The notes under the pieces: model-generated
Seen by the model: only the letters and a program-made list of their open reading frames with translations
The model's database searches: none
Told to the model about the DNA's origin: nothing
Shown: one piece after another, positions 49,216-60,889 of the stretch
Layout: every line of letters begins with the position of its first letter
Numbering within the stretch: the first letter of the stretch is position 1
Source of the DNA: Nyssa sinensis
Taxonomy: Eukaryota; Streptophyta; Magnoliopsida; Cornales; Nyssaceae
Reading direction: 5' to 3'
DNA length: 64,000 bases
Assembly (NCBI GenBank): GCA_008638375.1
Contig: CM018043.1
Location: 36,193,981 to 36,257,980, forward strand
Made by a program: the position numbers and the translations under genes

Positions 49216-49956
49216 ACATTACCCTGAACCAGTTAGAACCGGATTGGACCGGTCTGGTTCAATTGCATAAGGACTGAACCCTTTGGTTCAGTTTAAATCT
49301 TTTGAAAAATTACATAAAGGCCCCAACAGTTTTGGGAAATTTGACTCTGGCCCAGATTCTGAAATTTTAATTCATTTATACCCCTGATAATTTAATAAAT
49401 AATAAAATAAATTATTTAATTAATTTATTAATTAAATAAAAATGACCAAATTACCCCTAGGTTTTAATAGGTCAAATGAAGTCCAAATAAGTCAAATGAA
49501 TAGTGTATTTTCACTATTTCAAACATTCCGGACTCAATGGTGGAGTCCAATTTGAGAAATTAAGTCCCAAAAAATACAAACACGTAGGAGTAAATGACCA
49601 TACTGCCCCTGATGATGCCCGAACCCAAATACAACTAAAAGGTAGTCTATTTTGACTATGTCAGACATTCCGGACTCAACGGTAAGGTCCGTATTAGCAG
49701 ATGAAGTACCAAAAAATATGACACATGAAATTACCAAACTGCCCCTGACACTGTTTAGAACCCAAACAAAGTCCGATTGAGACGAAACTGAAAACAATAG
49801 AAACCCTAACACGTATGGGACTATACATGTGATCGGATGATGAATCGGAATCAAACTTCACAACTGTAAAATGACCAAAATACCCCTAGCCCTGTATCAA
49901 GTTAGATAACATCTGAATGAACTAAGAACTAATCTAAGGAAAGCTTAAATAATGTC

Positions 49957-50460
49957 ATGACCGGACTGCCTAGAGGTAGTACACATCCTGACGTCTTGGG
50001 ATTTTGCTATAGGATAAAAAAACTCAAGCCAGTCATGGAAGGGAAAAACAAGAAATTTACCATTATGTCTAAAGCCGAAAGACTAGCTGACAAGAAGCAA
50101 CAGGAGTTCATGCGACAACTATTGTGGCAACAAAAGATTATCGAACGGCACATAAGGATAGCCAAAACAACCGAGGTAGTCTCCGTTCGACCGTTTATAT
50201 ACAAAATGCGTACCAAGGCAATGGTCGCAGAGGCTAAATTAAAGAAACAGGAAGACACGGAAACCCTGAAAGAGTGGGTGCAAAGGTGAATTTCAATTAT
50301 CATAAAAACACATAGACAGCGAGATAGTCTAACTCAGGTTGAATTTTGAATTAAAATAAACCAAGTTAAGATTCATGTGAGATTTACGAAATGTTCATAA
50401 ATTTTTTAGGATAAAGAAGGATAAGAAGAAGAGAAAGGCTTCTCAGTTAAGTCCCGTTAC
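49957..50460 (+). CDS. Unrecognised Lys/Arg-rich ORF within a solo LTR, possibly spliced
   Basis: An ATG at 49957 opens 110 codons. The second half is highly charged (KKFTIMSKAERLADKKQQEF, WQQKIIERHIRIAK, AEAKLKKQEDTETLKEWVQR), probably helical. The ORF stops just after a possible donor CAAAG|GTGAAT near 50287. An acceptor TTTTTTAG at 50409 would join, in frame, to IKKDKKKRKASQLSPVTAQ, which ends at CAAG|GTGAGT (50471), a splice donor conserved among related LTRs. TTTGCTATAG near 50014 could be a further acceptor. Related LTRs in this window have no such ORF at this place. I do not recognise a family. It could be a captured host exon set, an LTR-specific gene or a chance ORF. Confidence 0.4.
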
Positions 50461-51356
50461 CGCACAAGGTGAGTAACCTAGACTCCTGAATTGGTGTATA
50501 AGTACACCGTCTAGTTATTGTATTTTTAAATACTGTACTGTACTGTTCCTACTGATATACTGTCTTTCATGCTTCTACTCAATGCATGACTATATTTTAC
50601 CCTGTCCAATTTCACTGTTCCGTATTGAAACGAAATTATCCTTGTTTTTACTAAAAGAACAACTGACTCATGGTACCAAATTCAGTCTTGAGCACTACAT
50701 GAGCATATTGCACTATTTGAATTGTGTATACTGTACTGTTATCCTGTTATACTGTTTTGCCCTGCTCATTATTGAACTGTTCTGTTGCTCTGATGTTTTG
50801 ACTGTATTCCTGTTTTTAAATATTGTTCAAATATACGGATTTAACTATATCTTCTGAAATGCCTGATTCAACCACCTGTTTTATAAACAACAATGGTTTG
50901 AAACCCATGACAGGGGACCCGTGTTACTCACTGGGCTTTTTAAAGCTCACCCCTTCCCTAACATTTTTCAGGTGAGGGACCCAGCAATCAGGATTAGCGG
51001 GTTGGAGACCCGGAGCACTATTTTGAAGAACTCATGAATTAACCATTTTTGTACCTAACTCCATTTTTGAATATGATGTACTGAAACCTAAGACTCGTAT
51101 CTTTTGTAGGACAATGATGTAATAGTTAACCATGGATGTATTAATGGCTCTGCCAAGGTGTTATGCATTCTCTTAGTTCCGCTGCAACTTATATTAATTG
51201 AATGCATTGTACTTGGATGTTACTGATGAATGGCCTGTGGTTAGGATTACCGTCGGCATTTTGACTTAAAAAAAAAAAAAAAACCAATGGGTGCCTAACT
51301 GGCCGGTTGCATGCCCCTAATCCGCACAGGGTGGGTAAGGGGGATGTGACAAGTAT

Positions 51357-51740
51357 CATACTACCCCTAACTGGTGTGTCAACATGCAATGACACATCTA
51401 GCCGATCTATTTCTAACCCCAATGTCATGGCAAGCATGGTAAACATGAATGAATGCGATGCACTAGAATCTATAAGTACTCTTGCCCATGAACTAAAAGC
51501 AGGTAATATACCTCAAACCACAGAAGGTCCGAAAGTAGATGCCTCAGGTGTGACCATTGCATATGCTCGACCTTATGTAGTTTGACCCTGTTTACCACAA
51601 CATCTCTATCCCTGCTAACCTCCACCTCCTTGTCTAGGAGATCTAACACTCTATGATGAAGGTATAGGTAGAAACTGTGGTGTTGGAGGTCTATAGCCTA
51701 ACTGTGGATGTGGTAGAGCCAACAAGGTCTATCGTATTTA
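51357..51740 (-). pseudogene. G2 gag C-terminal linker and protease N-terminus
   Basis: Reading leftward, Gln/Pro/Gly-rich codons of the Gag-protease linker (RPPTPQFLP, QGRAYAMVTPEA in shifted frames) precede LIDSSASHSFM and LGLEIDRLDVSLHVDTPV. The catalytic Asp-Ser-Gly of the aspartic protease is changed to Asp-Ser-Ser (51459-51470). Stops interrupt the linker. The solo LTR at 47554-51351 separates this part from the C-terminal half. Confidence 0.82.
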
Positions 51741-52180
51741 GTCTATAAGGCAACAACTAACTCTGATATGTAATACTCAACCCTAAGTGAATGCCATCTA
51801 AAAATAATATATCTCTCCACAAGAGAGTTTAACACAAGAGTGTCCCCAAAATTTTTTGTACAAATACTCTAAGCATCCACTATCCAGTCCATACACAAGG
51901 ATCTCCACAAGTCTCAATTCTCATCTTAGCATTTGAAGGTCTTATGTGTCTTTTAATTTACGGTTTACTACCTTATTGGCATTTATTCATTTAAAATTTT
52001 ATAATTCTTTCATCATTTCTCATTTTTATAGCTAGGTAATAACCTTTTATGGATTACATTAGATATTAGTATTAAAAGAATATTAAGCATGTACATGTCA
52101 ACAATTTACACTTCACAAACAAGTATAATATATCATAACATACACATAGCAAGTCCTTACACATCACACAATGCTCACCA
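51741..52180 (-). other. G2 internal sequence without recognisable gag
   Basis: AT-rich sequence between the tandem primer-site block and the linker. The Gag matrix and capsid core should lie here, but I see no gag motifs in any frame. The gag core has probably been deleted. Confidence 0.5.
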
Positions 52181-52510
52181 AAATTTCAAATCATGTGTCG
52201 CGGCCCTATCGTGTTCAACACCCCATGGTCTCTAAGTATTCGAACTTAAGCTCTGATACCACGTATCAGAGCCTACACATTACACAATGTTCACAAAAAT
52301 TTTTAAATTATGCATCGTGGTCCCATTGTGTTCAACAACACCCTACGGTCCCTAATTATTCGAACTTAAGCTCTGATACCACGTTGTCAGAGCTTACACA
52401 ATACGCAATATTTACCCAAAAAAAAAAAAATTCAAATTATGCGTCATGGTCCCATTGTGTTCAACAACACCTCATGATTCCTAAGTATTGGAACCTAAGC
52501 TCTGATACCC
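52180..52510 (-). repeat. Three tandem units, each with a primer-binding site (G2)
   Basis: On the minus strand GGTATCAGAGCTT recurs at 52509-52499, 52381-52370 and 52261-52250, with spacings near 129 and 120 bp. The two inner copies match the initiator-Met complement TGGTATCAGAGC perfectly. The outermost, next to the LTR, reads GGGTATCAGAGC. Each is followed by similar sequence (AAGTTCGAATA, GTGTTGAACACAATGGG). At 52250-52272 the site is part of a 10-bp inverted repeat, GCTCTGATAC CAC GTATCAGAGC. Confidence 0.88.
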
Positions 52511-53815
52511 GTTGCCACACCCCGAATTCTCACAAACTCGGGGAGTGAGTGAAATGAATTAAGGAAAATAAATAAAAGGGCGATTAAATAGATTTAATTG
52601 ATTATTAATTTATTTCTCCATGTTTCCCCAAAATTAGAAATGAAGACTTGCTATTTGACTAAACCAAAATGGTTTACTAATGTCACACAAACATCCCTCC
52701 CAATTAATATTCAAAATAGTTAAAGTCATGTTCAAAAATGGCTTCCAAAACAGACTCAAAACATCTCTAAAAATGTCTTGGAATAATGGCCTAAATGGGC
52801 CCTAAATGTCCTAGGACATAGGCCAAGAATAGGTCAAAAGGTCTACCAAAATTGGTCCAAGTAAGTGGCTAAACATAGTCCAAAAGAGTGGCCAAATATG
52901 GCCCAAAATGGTGGCCAAACATGGCCTAAGGATTGGCAAAATATGGCCCAAAAAGGTACCCAAACATAGCTCAAAAGGGTGGCCAAACATGGCTCAAAAA
53001 GGTGGCCAAGAAGTGGTGTCAAGGGGCTGTTAGGCTGGGTGTCAAGGACATGGCAACATGTTGGCACGCATAGGCGCATAGGGGCAACAGTAGGCGCACG
53101 GGCAAGGCAGCGTGGGCACGCAGCATGGTGCAGGGTGTGTGCGTGGTTGGCAGACGCGCGGGGCGCATGGCTAAGGCGTGGGCTAGGGCTGTCCAAGGGC
53201 TGGTTCATTGTAGCTACTATTCATTGCTACAGTAAACCAGTAGCTAAAATGCTACAGTGCCCAATTTTTCAACCTTGGCCAAAAGTCTTGATTTTGATAT
53301 TTTTATACCCATTTCAATTTATTTCATCACCAAACTTGGTGTAGGGCTTTATAACGTGTAAATTGACCATTTTACCCCTTTTCTTTTATTTTTTGACTTC
53401 AAATAATTTTTGGGCTAATCACCCCCATTTTTCATTTCTTTACCTTTCTTTCTTCTTCTTAAGTCTTTTAATCCCCTACTTAGAAAGTCAAGGCATGCTT
53501 TCCTTCTCCACTCAACCTAATTACTATATTTTGAAAAATTTCACCATAGTCTCTTTTGTTTTCTAAGCATTTTCCACCTAATACTTTGCAACCATTCATG
53601 TATACAAGCATTGCACATTTCATCCTCACTCGATGGCCACAAGTTCATTAAAATTAAACGTACATCTAATGTTCTCAACCTATACATATGATGCTCATTA
53701 AATAAATATATCCTACCTGTCATTTGGGTTTAAACCCTTACATTTCAAAATGGCCCAAGGCGTATAGTTCACTGTTTTTCCAAATTAAAATACAAATCTT
53801 TTGGGCGTATGCCCA

Positions 53816-56800
53816 TGTCACGACCTGTAACAACCACAAATTTTTTTTTTATATTAAATTTTGTTGGTTGTTATTATATTTATTATTATTATTATTATTA
53901 ATGTTGATGTATGAATGTAATGTGTGTATCGTATGTGTATAATTATATGTGTGTATGGTGTATGTGCATGTATATATAATATATACATAATTAAAAAAAA
54001 TATGATTTTAGAGAATATATATATATATTTATGTATATATATATATACATATAACAGTGCACAGTGCACTGTGTGTGCGTACTCGGTAGTGTGTGTGTGT
54101 GTGTGAGTTTGAGTGTATCACACTCAAACAAGTATGGGGGCATAGAGTGTGTAAGGGGGCGGTTGAAGATGTGTGGTGAGGTCTGTGTATATGTGTGTGG
54201 TGAGGGCTGAGAGAAGGACAGACCTGTCGTGTGGATTGGAGAAAGAGAGAGAGAGAGAGAGATATAGAGAGAGAAAGTGAAGAGAAAAAGAGAGAAGTGT
54301 GTGCTGGTTTGAAAGGAAAACAGAGGGAGAAGCTTCAAGGTGAGGAGCACACTGGCGCCCAATAGTTGAACCAAGAGAAGGAGAGAGAAACAAAGGTAAA
54401 CAGCTAAAAACCATTACTTTCTCTCTCTAGAAAATCTCACTTATGCATGATCTGTTTTATGATATATTGTTTAGGTTTAGTTCTTGGGTCTTGTAGCATA
54501 TGAAAGATGGAACGTTGTGCAAAAAGAACCAACTAAAATGGGGGAGAAATAAGGAAGAAAAAGCAGGTCCTAGGTCACGGCTATGGGGGATTGGGTTAAC
54601 ATTTTATGTATAAAACCTTACTTGGTTGTTGGGAAAATAGTCCCCCTGAGTGTGAAAATACATTAGGATAAAAATGGGGGTTGAACCATGACCAAACTGT
54701 CACAAAAATGAAGGAGAGAGAGTCGGTCGGAAGTTTGACCGAGGGGTTTGACCCTCTATTCGTGAGAATCCATTGATTAAATCCCAAAACCGATCCTAGA
54801 TATGGAATCCTTGGGAGAAAACGGAGAGAATCACATTTTTAAAAACTGAAAATCTCGCCGAAGACCAGTCACTGGCGCCGGAGAAGGCGCCGGAACCCTA
54901 CTGGTACCTTGTCGGAAAAACGGGGAAGAAAGGGGGCTGCTCGGGTCGGGTCTCGGGTTCGGTTCGGGTCGGGTCGGGTCAGGCTTGGGCCGAACCGCCC
55001 CTGCCATGTGTCGGTCTGAGGTTTTAAATTAAAAACTAAATTGGGACTGTTTGGTTGCGAGCTTAGGAAATTAGAAATTTGAATTAAATGGGAACAGGGA
55101 TATCTTATCCCTGTTTTAGGTTAACTCCTGTTTGGTTATCCGAATAGGGGATAAGGGTTTTCAAAATCACAAAATTGCCCCTGGACTTTTATAAATTACA
55201 CTTTAACCCCTAAACTTTTGAGAAATTACAATTTGACCCCACCAGAATAAAATATTAATAAATATTAATTAATTAATTAATAAATTAATTTAATTATTTA
55301 AATATTCTGAAATAATCCGGAGTCCAAATGGGACAAGTCATTAGTGTATTTTGACTATCTCGGCCATTCTGAGGCCAATGGTGAGGTCCATTTTATGAGA
55401 CGGGGTCCCAAAAAAAAAATAAAAGACTCGTAGTAACCCTTAAAATTACCAAAATACCCCTGAATTGAAACACAGTCAAATGAACTCCAAATTAAGTAAA
55501 CAAATAGTGAAACTTTATTATCTCGAGCATTCCGACTCAACCGTGGAGTCCGAATTGTGAAAAGAGGTCACAAAATGTAAGGACCCGTGAAAAGTGCAAA
55601 ATGACTGTTTTGCCCTTTTGAACCCAGATGTCCGAATTGAGTTCTACGAAAACCTAAACTTAATTTCCCCGACGTCCTAGACTCAATGGAAAAGTTTAAT
55701 TTAGCAGAATAGGAACCTATGAATTAAAAGACATAAAATTTGATGAATAGCATGAATTCAAATGACAATAGACTGAGTTGTAATTTATGCTTTTAGGGAT
55801 ACTGACAGGACAGGAGAGGGCGATCTGATCTCCTGCATTTTCATTGACCCGTTCAGTTACGTATCGTGCACGATCTTCTAGGGTTGAGACCAACCCGTCA
55901 GGTATGGTGTTTTGCTAATGTTAGAAATGAAGTTAAGTTAGGAATGTTCTATGAATGACTGGAATGACTTATGTGTTTATTTGGAATGTGTTTACTTGAT
56001 GATTTGGAGTTGGTTGTTCACATGCTTACATGTTACTTGTACTTTATGAAATTTTAGTGAATGATGAACGCGAATCATGACATGTGTTTAAGTTAATTAT
56101 ATGAGATATGCTTGCATGTGGAATCAGCTGGTGATTTATGTATTATTGTCTCGAGCATGCTATATTGTGGAAACCATGTTTCATTGAGATTGCATTGGCA
56201 TATTGGCATATGGTGAATCCTTTGAGAACATGGCGTGGGATGAGCACGTGGTGCTTTGCATTATGAGGGTGTAGATCCTGTGGTGAAAAACCCAAAATTG
56301 GCCATTGCATTGGTACTCCGTGCCATCAAGGAGTACCCGTAAATGAGACATGGGTGTGGCATAGAGTTGTGCATGGGTGCGTCATGCATACCACTCATAT
56401 ATTACTGCGATGCTTTGAATGACATTTAGATATAAATGTACACCTTGCACATGCCACGCCTTAGCTTTATTTCTTGCATTAGTACTTCATCATACCAGCA
56501 GTTGAGCTGACCCATTCGTGGGCAACATTTTTCAGATGAGGATACTCCAGCCACTTGAGACTCTATGATACCTCGATAGGGTGAAGCACTTGGTATATTT
56601 TTGGTCCATGGGACGTATGTTTTGTAATGTAAGGGCTTAAGCCCGAATGACCATGAACAATGCAGTTGTGAGATGTACTTTATGTTATTTTATGTATTGA
56701 TGGGAATTGATGCTTGTTTAGTGGATTTATTTACATTTGTCCGTTTATTTATTTTATTTTCTGTCTCGTCAGTCGCGCCTCGGGTTTGTAGAAATTCGGG

Positions 56801-59800
56801 GCGTGACACGACCCGAAACCCACCCTGTGCGGATCACCGGATCACGACCGCCACCCTCAGGCCTGGAGGCCCTAGGGTGAAGGCTCACATAAGTAGGGGT
56901 ATCAAATAGATGTGGGACATGTGATTGCGAAAGCGTGAAAAACTTTTTCTTTTCTTTTCTTATTTTTAAATTACGCACATCTGTCCGGTACTGCCACTCT
57001 TTACATAGCATACATGATTTAACATTCAGAGTATAACTAAAAACTTAAAGACTTTATAAACAATACATTTTTAATTGCCCCGTGGGGCTTATACATATCA
57101 GGGTACCACTTTACTAATACAAGATTTCATACTTAAAGTTCGTAGTGTTAGACAAAGGAACTACTTGAACATAACTTCCAAAAATGGCAGATTCATCATC
57201 AACGTCCTTAAAACCAATCTGCCATCAATCACCTGAAAAGGGGGTCCGAATAAAAATTCGGGTAAGCTAATCTAAGCTTGTGAGTAATTCCAGCATTCAT
57301 CATGGGGTTTCAATTAGTAGTGGTTTAGAACATAAGAGTTTGTAAAATCATCACTACCAATTGTTCATATACTTTGAACGCAAAATATATATGCATTCCT
57401 TGAAACATATAACTTTGAAACATTTAAAGTATTCAAGCTAAACATATACATATAACTTCAAAACATATAACATGCATAATGAAAATGAGGGTAAAACCTG
57501 CATCCATTTTCAAACATAACATCATATATATGTATTCCTTTAAAACATAAAACTTGAACATTTAAAGTATTCAAGCTAAACTTGTACTTCTTAAATAGAG
57601 TATAAAACTCAAAACATATGCATAGTGAAAAACGGGGGTAAAACCTGCTTCCATTTTCAAACTCATTTGTCATCTTATCACTTTCATTAGTGGAATCCGT
57701 TTCGAACCTGACTCCCATTTTACGTATGCGTAGAGAGATAACCTAACTGAACCGATCAGGAACATCTTCCTGGTCCCTAAAAGGTAGGTAAGACTCATAC
57801 CCTTGACAGAACAGATAGGTTTCTCGAGATATCTCATGCCTGGGGGATTAGATCCTGCTACCTGGCATTTTACAGGGCAATTGGATTCCGGAGAACCCAA
57901 GATCATGTCTAAGTGCTTATGCACCATTTATCTTGCATTAAAAACACATTTAACATAGGAGTATGTCAATTAAATATTTCTCGTAAGCACTTTAAAACAT
58001 AGCGTTCATAATTTTGTTATAAACTTTCGTATACTTGAAATAGGCAAACTTAGAATATTTAACAAGATTTGTATTTTAACTTAGACATGCTGAAAACACA
58101 TTTTTAAGAAAATTGTAGAGAAACCATTTACTAAGCATGTCACAATAGGGTTTATAAGAACAAAAATAATTTAAAACTGAAATCATGTAAATACTGAATT
58201 TGGAATTCAAACATTTCATATCTTTTGAACTTAAAACCTTTTTAAATCCATGGAGTTAAATCTCCATTTCAAATACAGGGTTACTCACCTTATACTCTTG
58301 GGTTAGTGCTAATAATGCGCTTTCTCACTTCCTTTGTAGTTCCTAAGAACAATTCATAATAACCTCATTAACTTCACATTCACCGTAATAACACCTATTG
58401 ATGCTGCTTAACTTATGCTTAGTTCGTATTAGATCCTAAAACGATTTCATAATTTCATATGTACTTAATTTAACTCGTACTCTTAACTTATGACACAATT
58501 TAATGTGTTATAAATTTAATTTATTTCAATTTATACTCTTCTGGTAGCTCCATTAACTTTAATTTAAATTTATTTACTTCACATGTTTACGTGTCGTGTC
58601 TTTTCGTATTTCACTTGCCTTAGTTTAGTACTTCGGCAATATTTCAGTTTATAGTCATCTAACAGATGCTATTCATCAAATTTTATGTCTTTTTATTCTG
58701 GACACTTCTTTTGGTTGAATGGACTCTACCATCGAGTCCGAAGCGTCGAAGAAAGTCGGTTTAGGCTTTCCTAAAATTTAATTCGGACTTTTATATGTAA
58801 AAGGGCAAAATGGTCATTTTACCTATTTACGTGTCATATTTTTTCGTACTTCATTTCATAATTTGGACCTCACCATTAAGTCCAGAATATAGAAGAAAGT
58901 CAATTTAGACCCTCTCTGGTTTCAATTTGGCTTTAGGGGTACTAGGGGTAATTTGGTCATTTTACCCATTTACGTGTCTTTATTTTTCGGGGCCTCGTCT
59001 CGCAAAACGGACCTCGCCATTAGTCTCAGAATATCTAAAATAGTTAAAATATACTATTCATATGTTTAATTTGGACTTCATTTACTTCATATATAACCCA
59101 GGGATACAATAGTAATTTTTCTTTATTTATTAAATAATTAAATTAATTATTTTTCCAGGGGTGTAATTGCATAAAATTCCCATCAGTTGGGCCACAGTAG
59201 AATTTTTCAGAAGTTCTGGGGTCAATCCGTAAATAGGAAAAGGGTTGGTTTATTTATTTTAATTAAAATCAGAAAACCAGTGGGTTCAGTTCAATTTAAA
59301 GTGAACCGGTCTAGTCTCTTACTGAACCAACCGGTTTTGGTCGGTTTTATACGTGATGTTGACGTCAGCCATAATGTTTAAAAATTTAAAAACATACATG
59401 AAACGCCGTCGTTCCAATAATGCAGTGGCAGGTTTAGACACGACCACATGTTCGAGTTGCCCTACTGTTTTGAAGTGAGTCACGAGTCGACTCAGCGTCG
59501 TCTTCCCCACTATCGCTCTTGGTTGCCCTAGTTACAGTTTTCCATTTTCTTTAATTTCGTGAATTTCTACTTAACCAATCTCCACTGTTTTGATCTCAAA
59601 TTGTTCCTAAAGTATAAATAATCAGTTTGGCATTCGTTTTGGAGTTCAAAATGAACTCATTAGTTCTATTTGAGCCTTGATAATCCAACTTGTAAGTCAG
59701 TTGTAAATGCTCATTTTTGAGCCAAATTCAATGGGATTTGTTCTGTTGTTATGCTCTTGTCCTAAGGTTTCATATCTCATTCGTTAAAGTGGGATTTAAG

Positions 59801-60889
59801 TCACGGTTGAAAGGTTGGGTCTGCAACCTAGAACCTGCAACTCGACTTTTGAAGGTCATGCCTTATGTTTTGTGATCGCATATTAGGGTTTTTAGAATAC
59901 TCTTGAGGTCTACTTGAAGTTTCATTACACTAAACAAGGTTTGGTGGTGATGGATTCAGACCTGTTGTAAGCAAGGTCTCTAATGGCGGTTGTTCATGGG
60001 TTTGATGTTTTCAACCGTTTTTAAGCTCTAATTTCAAGCTTGAAACAAGTCTAAATATAATCTAACCATCATATATAAACAATACAGTCAAATTTTCTTA
60101 CACATATGCAAGTTATTTTAGAGAGAGAAAAATAAGGGTTTAGGCATTTTCTCACCTTTTTCACTGTTTCTCTCCTTCTTCTACTTCTGATCCTTCTTCT
60201 ATACTCCTTAATTTCCCTTCTTTTGATTTCCTTCATGAGAAGCAAGCATGGTTTGCATGCTTTTAAAACAAAAACCATCGACCCTTGTCTCTCTCTCTCT
60301 ACACGACCTCAGCCTATTCCTAGCCTTCATTTCTCACTTAATTTCTTTGTTTCTTCATTTAATTTTGTTCTTCCCAATTTCTCATTTTACATTAATTGTT
60401 TGCTTGATATTTTGTATATATATAGACATATAATATAACACACACACACACACACATTAACTCACTCACTTACACACACATACTAGCCCACACACTTGCT
60501 GTAGTCCCCCTTCCCATCACTCCTCTCAAATCAGCCCACTTGTGGCTGTATTTATGCATGCCTGTATATGCACCCCTTTACATGTATTATATATATATAT
60601 ATATTTATTTTAATCATCCTTATATACATACTTGTATATACATATAGATATATACATATATGTATACCTACTTGGCCATATATATACACACAATACACCT
60701 TCATTGTGTGTATTGGATGTATCACATATACTCAATTTATTTTATCAAATAAATATATCACCTTATATTTAATTAATTAATTATATTAATTTAATTAATT
60801 ATTTTCTTATAATTTAGAATTTATGCATTATTTTTCATGACCTCGAAATGCATGCCATATGACTCGATATTTCGGGTCGGGGTATTATA
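53816..60889 (-). mobile_element. Solo LTR (family B-like) inside the G2 5' LTR, TSD GCCCA
   Basis: Read on the minus strand it starts TATAATACCCCGACCCGAAA (TG to TA) and ends GGGTTTCGGGTCGTGACA, the last ten bases being at 53816-53825. GCCCA duplications flank it (53811-53815 and 60890-60894). Without the nested LTR it is about 4.1 kb. Family B features in this sense include a TGACGTCA site (59360-59367), GGTGAGTAACCCTG at 58268 and TGAAACCCCATGATGAATGC at about 57312. (TA)n and (AC)n tracts lie at 60415-60700. No genes were recognised. Confidence 0.88.
53826..56808 (+). mobile_element. Solo LTR (family C) nested at the end of the previous LTR, TSD CGACC
   Basis: Starts TGTAACAACCACAAATTTTT and ends GTAGAAATTCGGGGCGTGACA. 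Perfect CGACC duplications lie at 53821-53825 and 56809-56813, only five bases from the end of the host LTR. Its right half (about 56040-56680) is homologous, inverted, to family A LTR sequence, for example GTGTAGATCCTGTGGTGAAA and TGTAAGGGCTTAAGCCC. Microsatellites: (TA)n near 54017-54050, (GT)n 54090-54106, (GA)n 54240-54260. Confidence 0.92.

Larger units (their letters stand above)
47554..51351 (+). mobile_element. Solo LTR, family B, 3.8 kb, TSD AGTAT, splitting the G2 protease
   Basis: Starts TGTAACACCCCAGACTTAAT and ends GGTAAGGGGGATGTGACA. Perfect AGTAT duplications lie at 47549-47553 and 51352-51356. Protease codons of G2 continue in the same sense on either side, so removing the LTR and one AGTAT restores continuity. 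It shares many blocks with the LTR at 21058-26708 but lacks its tandem arrays. It carries an antisense tRNA-like box pair (47876-47938), a TGACGTCA palindrome (49193-49215) and an unusual spliced-looking ORF (49957-50460). Confidence 0.95.
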
